The notes under the pieces: model-generated
What the model was told of the DNA's origin: nothing
Databases searched by the model: none
What the model saw: only the letters and a program-made list of their open reading frames with translations
Made by a program: the position numbers and the translations under genes
Shown here: positions 1 to 6,103 of the stretch, piece by piece
Layout: every line of letters starts with the position of its first letter
How positions within the stretch are numbered: position 1 is the first letter of the stretch
NCBI GenBank assembly: GCA_025361565.1
Contig: JANYKN010000063.1
Location: 1-40,451 of the forward strand
Reading direction: 5' to 3'
From: Bacteroidota bacterium
GTDB taxonomy: Bacteria; Bacteroidota; Bacteroidia; Bacteroidales; NBLH01
Length of the DNA: 40,451 nt

Positions 1-464
1 TACAAAATAATATGATGCGGTACAACAATGGGTACAACTAATTCTACATTTTGTTGCGTTTTTCGTCAAAATAATGCTAAATGCTTTTCTATAAACTATT
101 GTATTATAATACTTTTACAGAAAAATGAAGAAAAAAAGTGACAATTAAAAAGACCTCAAAGTACTTTTTCAATGATAAACTTCATAAAAGTGAAAGAATT
201 GGCCTCCAACTCCAATCTTCCATACCACAAACGATCAAATTTCAAAAACATATCCATCATAATAACAGTTAATTAACTCCATTTTTGCATTATTTAACTA
301 AAATGATAGCATTTTAAATCCTTAGATTTTTGCAATTAAAATTTACTTCTAGTTACTTTGTTAAGACGTAAATTAACACAAAGCCTATGATTCTAATTCT
401 ACCCTTATTGCATGATTAAATTCTTAAATTTTAATCCAATTACTCAACATTTAAACTAAAATTT
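1..464. other. AT-rich non-coding left edge of the integrated element
   Basis: No convincing gene is visible. A tandem 8-base repeat GGTACAAC lies at 19-26 and 31-38. It resembles the GTTACAAC motifs near 4250 and 4411, although its core is GGTAC rather than GTTAC. No second copy of the tRNA-Phe 3' end was found, so the left junction of the element is probably outside the window. Confidence 0.4.
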
Positions 465-731
465 ATGGCATTAACAATTAATCGTAAGGAAGAAATCAAG
501 AATGAAGAGTTTGTATTCATTAAACAAAAGTTCAATCAAAACACCAATTCCCAGGCTCTTTATGCCTGTGTAAAATTTGTAGTCAACCAGGTGCCTACCT
601 TAGAAGCCGAAATAAACAGGCTGGCATTAAAAGCAGATGAATCCGATCAAAAGTACAACAACCTCGTTGAAACCATCAAAAAGAAACATGTTTTAGATAC
701 TGAGTTTAAAAGTATCCTTTTCTCCGAATAA
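465..731 (+). CDS. Small hypothetical protein of the integrated element (88 aa)
   Basis: I do not recognise the family. The protein is charged and mostly helical in appearance. Residues about 28-45 could form a short helix, and residues about 45-75 have the heptad-like spacing of a coiled coil (leucines and isoleucines among E, K and D). The size would suit a small DNA-binding or accessory protein, but no ribbon-helix-helix or HTH signature is clear enough to call. It lies 40 bases upstream of the excisionase-like gene on the same strand, so the two may be cotranscribed. The ATG at 465 follows an A-rich leader, as is usual in Bacteroidota. Confidence 0.6.
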   Translation: MALTINRKEEIKNEEFVFIKQKFNQNTNSQALYACVKFVVNQVPTLEAEINRLALKADESDQKYNNLVETIKKKHVLDTEFKSILFSE

Positions 732-771
732 TTTCTCTTGACTATTAATCATTTAATAAAATGCCGAAAAA

Positions 772-1020
772 ATGGAAAATGAGCTAATATTAGTAAGCCC
801 CACAACTATAAAAGCAATCATCCTTAAAGCATTAGATGAACATGACTCACTAAGAAAAGAGAAAAAAAGCGAGAATAAGCTTTTTAGTATTAATAGAGTT
901 GCTAAAATCCTTGGAGTTTCACACGCTACAGTTAAAAAACTAGTTGCCAACGAAACCTTAAAAACTACACCGGATAATAAAATAACCGAAAAAGAAATTA
1001 ACCGGTACCTGAGCAAATAA
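772..1020 (+). CDS. Excisionase-like helix-turn-helix protein (82 aa)
   Basis: A small MerR/Xis-type (HTH_17-like) DNA-binding protein. The segment reading FSINRVAKILGVSHATVKKL, at about residues 38-57, is a typical winged-helix turn. It is followed by a short wing and a C-terminal NRYL motif, close to the usual end of excisionase domains. Residues 1-35 form a variable helical leader. In integrative elements such proteins direct excision with the tyrosine integrase or regulate replication genes, and here it sits upstream of the replication protein on the same strand. The 19 bases spanning its start (762-780) recur exactly at 5818-5836 beside the integrase. A specific recombination directionality role is inferred from size and context only. 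Confidence 0.75.
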   Translation: MENELILVSPTTIKAIILKALDEHDSLRKEKKSENKLFSINRVAKILGVSHATVKKLVANETLKTTPDNKITEKEINRYLSK

Positions 1021-1045
1021 AACAAAATTTTATTTCGTTGCTAAA

Positions 1046-1110
1046 GCCCTTATTAGGGCGAAATCAATAGCCCAGGGTGCTTGCTGAGCCTGTCGAAGCA
1101 TTGCCCTGGG
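1046..1110. repeat. Two hairpins between the HTH gene and the primase gene, the second REP-like
   Basis: A small hairpin GCCCT-TATT-AGGGC lies at 1046-1059. A second, bulged hairpin at 1071-1110 has outer arms CCCAGGG and CCCTGGG, then TGCTT and AAGCA. Its interior reads GCTGAGCCTGTCG, continuing into AAGC. The TGAGC...GTCGAAG core resembles the repeat near 16137. It may attenuate read-through from the HTH gene or may be a dispersed palindromic repeat. Confidence 0.5.
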
Positions 1111-1150
1111 GTTTAAATGTATTTGTTAAAATCCAAATAAATCAAATCAA

Positions 1151-3427
1151 ATGTCAGAACCATCTTATTTCCAAAAACGAATATTCCAAGAATTAGGAAT
1201 AACCGTAGAACAAAACAAAATCCAACTCCAAAACGAAGAAAATCAACAATTTACTCATGATATCTTTAGCGAAGACAACCATGGAAACAACAGAATTCTA
1301 ATATACAACCTCGACAAAAAAATCATCGAATACGACCACCCAAAAGCAGTTCCGGAAGATTATAATATCTACAACAACCGCCCTCAAACCTATTTCATTA
1401 CCCGTATACACCCGGATAACGTTAAAGATGATATGAAGTACCTAATCCCAAAAGGAGCAGGAACTTTTCCATTTATTCCTCCATCGCTTTTAGTCAAATA
1501 TGAGAAAAAACAAAAAATCAAAACACTAACTTTAACCGAAGGAATATTTAAAGCTTTCAAAGGCTCTATGCATAATTTGGATATAATAGGTCTTACTTCC
1601 ATAACCCACTTCAAAGACAAGAAAACCAAAGAACTACACACCGATATTGCCCAGATTATAAAAACCTGCGAAGTAGAAAATATAATCATGCTCTATGATG
1701 GAGATTGCCTAAATATTTCAGAACATGCAATTAAACTGGAAAATGACCTTTACAAAAGGCCATTTGGCTTTTTTGCTTCAGCAAGGAATATAAACGATTT
1801 ATTGAAAGATTTCGATGTAAATTTCTACTTTGCCCATGTTAAAAGCAACACTTTAAAAGAAAAACCAAAAGGCTTGGATGATTTAATGATATTGATGAAA
1901 GGCCATGAAAACTCAATAATTGAAGATTTAGTTTCATTAAGCAAAGCAGGTACTTATTTCCACAAAATAAACATTACCCATTCACAAAAAAGCTTGCAGC
2001 GATATTTCCACATCAATAGCATTGATGCTTTTTATGATTTCCATTCAAATCAAATTGGCAGCAATGAATTTGTTTACCTGGGCACCAAATACAAACACAA
2101 CGATTACGAAAACAAATTAGAAGTAGTAATGCCTGCCAACGCACAAAACTATTTCCGGGTTGGTAATGATTATTACGAACGCTTCAAACGACCAAATAAA
2201 CTAAATGATTTGGAAGATGTAATTGCCCCACGCTTAAAATCTATTATTACAGATGATTATGGAAAGCACTTTATAAAATTCACATCCAAATACAAAGACT
2301 TTGTAAATGTTCCGGATCACACAAATTATCAGAGGGTAATCCATAATTGCTACAATAGCTATGCTCCATTCAATCATACAGCTGAAAAAGGAAATTATGA
2401 CAAGACAATTGACTTTCTAATGCATATTTTCGAGGAACAATTTGAACTTGGGCTTGATTATATGCAATTGCTATATCAAAAACCGACACAGAAACTTCCT
2501 ATTTTGTGCCTGGTATCAAAAGAAAACGCTACAGGGAAAAGCACTTTTGCAAAGTGGCTTCAAAGAATATTTTCACAGAATGTAACTATTATTGGTAATG
2601 CTGAGATTTCGAACGATTTCAATGCACATTTAGCCTCCAAACTTGTAATAGTTATTGATGAAAGTTTCATTGAAAAGAAAACCATTATAGAAAAGATTAA
2701 AAATCTGGCAACTGCCGACAGTATGCCCATGAACCGCAAAGGAAAAGACATTGTTGAAATAGATTATTTTGGCAAAATCATACTTTTATCAAACAATGTT
2801 GACAATTTCATAAGCGCAACTGATGAAGATATTCGTTATTGGGTGCGCGAAATCAAAAAACCAAAAACTGAAGCTACCAACTTGCTTGAAGAAATGCATA
2901 ATGAAATACCTGCATTTCTTGATTTTTTGGATAAAAGAAAAATGCACACAGAATTTGAGAGCCGTGCGTGGTTCCGTCCCGATTTGCTAAAAACTGAAGC
3001 ACTCAAAAAAGTTATTGAAGCCTCAAAACCTGGAATAGTTAGGCAATTGGAACAAAACCTAAAAGATTTGTTCTTTCAGTTCAATAAAGAAGAAATTTTT
3101 CTTTCTGCTACTGATATTAAAAATATGTTTTTCAGTAAAGCAAACCGATACGACATTGATTATATAATTAAGTCAATAGAAAATCATTTCCCAAATATTG
3201 ACAAGTATATTAATAAGGAAGGCAAACACACAACCAAAAGATACAAAATACCCTACTGGACTGAAACAATCAATGAAGAAGGCCAGGAGGCTTTAAAAGT
3301 AAGTTATAAACCAGCCATTGGACGGCCTTATATCTTCCGAGCGAGTCAAATCCTGCAGGCATTTGAATATGAAGATTTCAAAAACAATCAAATTGAAAAT
3401 GAAGACCTCACAATCCCAACATTCTAA
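1151..3427 (+). CDS. Element replication protein: TOPRIM primase-like plus SF3/DUF5906-type helicase (758 aa)
   Basis: A large replication protein of the kind carried by phages and satellites. The N-terminal third has TOPRIM-like motifs: a Glu in LTLTEG (E130) and LYDGD at 181-185. The centre has a P-loop ending in ATGKST (about residues 460-466), a Walker-B-like stretch LVIVIDES (about 497-504) and a sensor-like GKIILLSNN (about 540-549). This order fits an SF3-type helicase related to DUF5906 proteins. The first P-loop glycine is replaced by lysine, which is unusual. The C-terminal 200 residues are probably winged-helix DNA binding. Known relatives prime and unwind element DNA. The gene stop is six bases before the next start, suggesting translational coupling. 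The coding sequence is intact. Primase activity is inferred. Confidence 0.8.
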   Translation: MSEPSYFQKRIFQELGITVEQNKIQLQNEENQQFTHDIFSEDNHGNNRILIYNLDKKIIEYDHPKAVPEDYNIYNNRPQTYFITRIHPDNVKDDMKYLIPKGAGTFPFIPPSLLVKYEKKQKIKTLTLTEGIFKAFKGSMHNLDIIGLTSITHFKDKKTKELHTDIAQIIKTCEVENIIMLYDGDCLNISEHAIKLENDLYKRPFGFFASARNINDLLKDFDVNFYFAHVKSNTLKEKPKGLDDLMILMKGHENSIIEDLVSLSKAGTYFHKINITHSQKSLQRYFHINSIDAFYDFHSNQIGSNEFVYLGTKYKHNDYENKLEVVMPANAQNYFRVGNDYYERFKRPNKLNDLEDVIAPRLKSIITDDYGKHFIKFTSKYKDFVNVPDHTNYQRVIHNCYNSYAPFNHTAEKGNYDKTIDFLMHIFEEQFELGLDYMQLLYQKPTQKLPILCLVSKENATGKSTFAKWLQRIFSQNVTIIGNAEISNDFNAHLASKLVIVIDESFIEKKTIIEKIKNLATADSMPMNRKGKDIVEIDYFGKIILLSNNVDNFISATDEDIRYWVREIKKPKTEATNLLEEMHNEIPAFLDFLDKRKMHTEFESRAWFRPDLLKTEALKKVIEASKPGIVRQLEQNLKDLFFQFNKEEIFLSATDIKNMFFSKANRYDIDYIIKSIENHFPNIDKYINKEGKHTTKRYKIPYWTETINEEGQEALKVSYKPAIGRPYIFRASQILQAFEYEDFKNNQIENEDLTIPTF

Positions 3428-3433
3428 AAAGAA

Positions 3434-3667
3434 ATGACTAAACTTTTCAAAATATATTCTTGGATAGATCAAGAAATGAAATTCGACCATTGGTATAAAG
3501 TCGAGTCTGAAGAACAAAAACTTTTAATTCACCAGGTGATGGATTCTGGATTAATACCAGATTGTGAATTCAACATTGATTCAACTAAATTTCGCAAACT
3601 TAAATTGGCCATTGAAACTTTCTACAAAAAGGATGATTATGAAAAACGAATAATAAATTCAAAATAG
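3434..3667 (+). CDS. Small hypothetical protein downstream of the replication gene (77 aa)
   Basis: Unrecognised. The protein is rich in charged and aromatic residues and has no signal peptide or membrane segment. Its ATG follows the replication gene stop by only six bases on the same strand, so it is very probably cotranscribed and perhaps translationally coupled. Its last 31 bases overlap the end of the convergent gene at 3637-4140. A small accessory protein of the replication machinery is one possibility, but nothing in the sequence proves it. Confidence 0.6.
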   Translation: MTKLFKIYSWIDQEMKFDHWYKVESEEQKLLIHQVMDSGLIPDCEFNIDSTKFRKLKLAIETFYKKDDYEKRIINSK

Positions 3668-4140
3668 TAATCATCTTTATCAAGTACGTGCTTTAAATAT
3701 AAAATATTGTTATTACTTCTTCTTTTCATTTCAATTAAATGCAATGGTATTTTTGGTCTAAAGGTAAGCGCAGGATCAGTTAGTATTTCTTTGTATAATT
3801 CTTTTAATTGATCAATTGATTTATTATTTATCAAAGCAATTGCCTCTTCAAATTTATGGGATTTCTCTTTATTAACAATCTCCATATAATATAACAAATA
3901 AGATTTCTCTGAATTACTAATCATAAAAAATGAATTTCCCTTTATTTTTTCATAATCCGAGCTATACTCTATTATTTGAAATAAGTCACTTACTAATCCA
4001 ATAAGCCTTCTTTTTCTTGAATATTCACTGATACAGCCCCAAATAGTATCCAAACCAGCAAAACAATTTTCCCTGGTTCTTTCCCCTTTAAACTGATAAA
4101 TCAGGTTATTTTCAATTATTTTCTTTGTTTCATAGAACAT
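3637..4140 (-). CDS. Unrecognised 167-aa protein, possible cargo gene of the element
   Basis: No family is recognised. The protein looks soluble and largely helical, with no signal peptide. Motif-like stretches include a Cys/Trp-containing helix near residues 25-40 (CFAGLDTIWGC) and a basic KRRSNN patch near residue 140. It is transcribed opposite to the replication module and overlaps its last gene by 31 bases tail to tail. This is the position where satellites and genomic islands often carry accessory or defence genes. It is therefore a candidate for cargo with a host-facing or anti-phage role, but that is inferred from location alone. The base composition matches the rest of the element. 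Confidence 0.6.
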   Translation of the reverse strand: MFYETKKIIENNLIYQFKGERTRENCFAGLDTIWGCISEYSRKRRLIGLVSDLFQIIEYSSDYEKIKGNSFFMISNSEKSYLLYYMEIVNKEKSHKFEEAIALINNKSIDQLKELYKEILTDPALTFRPKIPLHLIEMKRRSNNNILYLKHVLDKDDYYFEFIIRFS

Positions 4141-4598
4141 ATTTTTCTATTTAATGATTAAAGATAAAATTACCTATTTAAATGTCAAAATACGATCTCG
4201 CTCTATATTAAAAAATGAGAAAAAACTTTTGCAATTAACCATGTTACATTTGTTACAACCTCTAAAACCTTTGAAAAATTTATTCAAATTGCGAAACAAT
4301 ACTTGTTACATATTGTTACTATATTAATAATTAAATAAATATATAATAACAGTAGTTATAAATAACTGGTAATCTGCAATGTAACAAAAGAAACAAGCTT
4401 TTACAATCAGGTTACAACGATAAATATATGATTATCAATTTTATACAAGCTTGTAATCAGAGTAACTAAATTACTCTTAAATTCCAGAACAAGCATTTTC
4501 TTTAAAAAAATAAACTATTTCGCCTCTTCTTATCAAATTTTTAAAGCATAAAAAATAAAAGTGCTTCATAACCAGCCATGTAACAAATCAGAAATAAA
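4141..4598. repeat. Non-coding block with clustered GTTAC/GTAAC motifs: possible replication origin or integrase arm sites
   Basis: This 458-base stretch has no gene. It carries GTTAC at 4243, 4252, 4305, 4315 and 4411, and the reverse complement GTAAC at 4381, 4462 and 4580. Several copies are the longer TGTTACA/TGTAACA. The first four come as two direct pairs spaced 9 and 10 bases, about one helical turn. The block also has a perfect 12-base palindrome TACAAGCTTGTA (4444-4455) and a dyad GAGTAA-N5-TTACTC (4460-4476). Iterons for the helicase-primase (as in the P4 origin) or arm-type sites of the adjacent integrase are the natural readings. Which one applies cannot be told from sequence. Confidence 0.6.
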
Positions 4599-5804
4599 TT
4601 AACTAGCAGCACTCGCTAAATCATTCAATTTTTGCATTTCTCTATACTTTAGTCCATCATTTACCTTAGCATAAATCTGAGTAGTTCTCATTTCAGTATG
4701 TCCAAGAATTTTTGAAACAATCTCAATAGGTATACCCATTTCAATACCATTGGTTGCAAGAGTATGCCTGGCACAGTGAAAAGAAATACTTTTATCTATT
4801 CCAGCTTCAACCATAATATCCTTTAGATTTTGATTGGTTTTCTGATTAGTAAGGATTTTAAATACCTTTTGATTTGCTGTAAACTTTTGGGGCAATAGTT
4901 CAATTGCCTTTTTTATTAAAGGTATAGTTACCTGTAATTTCGTTTTATGCATATTAATGTCTATCATATCAAACTCAGTTCTATTGAAACTAGCTTTTTT
5001 AATATGGTTAAAGCACAAATCCTTAATATCAGTATACCTTAATTCGGTATAGCAAGCAAATAGAAAATACCTTAAAACATGATGTAAATTATCCTTCAAA
5101 CGACCATCAGAATAGATTTTTTCGAGTTTCTCAAGTTCCATAATAGACAAGTACTCTCTATTACCATCAAAATGTTTAGTTTTGATATTCTGGAAAGGAT
5201 TAGTTTTCATTAGCTCATCCTCGATAGCCCAATTGATAAAAGTTTTAATTGAGCGCAGGCACTTACTCGTAGTATTTTCATTATTACCAAGTTCATCCAA
5301 CAAATACTTTTTATATTGATGAATAAAAAATGCATTAACCTCAGAAAATAAGAGTTCTTTTCTAAAAACTTTGAGTTTAGTAATTTGAGATTTGTAGCCC
5401 TTATAAGTTTCCTTGGAGAGCTTACGATTGTCTAGACTATTAAGCACATAATCATAGAAAGAACTGCTTTCAGCTTCAGTTATGAAAAACTTTTGAGTAA
5501 AAATGCTAAAAGACAAAGGCTTATCATACAGGAAATGTTCATCAATGATATTTCTAGCCCTATTTTCATATTTGATGAGTCGTTTGTTTTTCCGATCCCA
5601 ATCAGGATCAGTTTTCTTAACCCGGTTTAAAGACAAATTCCAATGCTTCAGCAAAACAAAAATGCGAAGCGAAATATCTTTCTTCTTTCGGTTATTGATC
5701 AATCTCAGATAAACCGAGTTTGAGCCATCATCATTTTGATGGTCTTTGCGCAGGAAAATTTTAAATGAAATCATAGGCAAAATTCGTTTTTTCATGTGAA
5801 GCAC
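4599..5804 (-). CDS. Tyrosine recombinase / integrase, Bacteroidota type (401 aa)
   Basis: A site-specific integrase with the three-part layout of Bacteroides integrases. An N-terminal arm-binding domain (about 12-95) is followed by a SAM-like core-binding domain (about 110-205) and a catalytic domain (about 215-395). All catalytic residues are visible: R256 (in TELRYTDI, with Glu instead of the usual Gly before Leu-Arg), Lys near 287-289, H343 and R346 (HCARH), H369 (LGHT) and nucleophile Y378 (QIYAKV). The length is typical and the frame intact. The start may be Met1 or Met4. It is divergent from, and 118 bases from, the 3' end of tRNA-Phe, the classical place for an integrase that uses a tRNA 3' end as its attachment site. 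Confidence 0.93.
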   Translation of the reverse strand: MLHMKKRILPMISFKIFLRKDHQNDDGSNSVYLRLINNRKKKDISLRIFVLLKHWNLSLNRVKKTDPDWDRKNKRLIKYENRARNIIDEHFLYDKPLSFSIFTQKFFITEAESSSFYDYVLNSLDNRKLSKETYKGYKSQITKLKVFRKELLFSEVNAFFIHQYKKYLLDELGNNENTTSKCLRSIKTFINWAIEDELMKTNPFQNIKTKHFDGNREYLSIMELEKLEKIYSDGRLKDNLHHVLRYFLFACYTELRYTDIKDLCFNHIKKASFNRTEFDMIDINMHKTKLQVTIPLIKKAIELLPQKFTANQKVFKILTNQKTNQNLKDIMVEAGIDKSISFHCARHTLATNGIEMGIPIEIVSKILGHTEMRTTQIYAKVNDGLKYREMQKLNDLASAAS

Positions 5805-5817
5805 ATGTGAAACATTT

Positions 5818-5878
5818 TGCCGAAAAAATGGAAAATAACGTTCTATATATTAAACGTCAAATATTTGTAAGCCCCTGA
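5818..5878 (+). pseudogene. Relic of an xis-like gene start next to the integrase
   Basis: The 19 bases at 5818-5836 are identical to 762-780, which span the leader and start codon of the HTH gene. From the ATG at 5828 the frame reads MENNVLYIKRQIFVSP and then TGA (5876-5878). The intact gene begins MENELILVSP, so both share MEN at the start and VSP after a few hydrophobic residues. The DNA GTAAGCCCC also recurs at the end of this stretch. It looks like the front of a second excisionase-type gene cut off by recombination, or a real leader peptide. Homology is inferred from a short match. Confidence 0.5.
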
Positions 5879-5883
5879 AAATG

Positions 5884-5922
5884 AGAAAGATTGAAGAAAT
5901 GTTTCCATTCCTTCAATCTTTC

Positions 5923-5923
<1 letters not shown>
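5884..5923. terminator. 13-bp inverted repeat just downstream of tRNA-Phe (terminator or integrase core site)
   Basis: AGAAAGATTGAAG (5884-5896) and its exact reverse complement (5911-5923) flank a 14-base spacer. The right arm ends at the last base of the tRNA CCA. Read on the minus strand it follows the tRNA directly and could act as its terminator, though the T-run after the stem is weak. Because the integrase gene lies next to it, an alternative is a pair of inverted core-type recombinase sites. Confidence 0.55.
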
Positions 5924-5998
<75 letters not shown>

Positions 5999-6103
5999 TT
6001 CTCAATCGGGATGCAAATGTAAATAAAAAAAATTCATCTGAAAATATTTTTTAAGAAAAAATGAAAAACTTGTAAATAAAAATACTTAAACCTACCATAT
6101 CAA

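Noticed and set aside
1-464. Left attachment site of the element (copy of the tRNA-Phe 3' end)
   Set aside because: I searched by eye for the GGTGGCACC/CCACC region and the AAGATTGAAG arm and found neither; the boundary is probably outside the window.
4141-4598. CRISPR array
   Set aside because: The repeated words are only 5-7 bases, in both orientations and with irregular spacing; no 25-40-base repeat exists.
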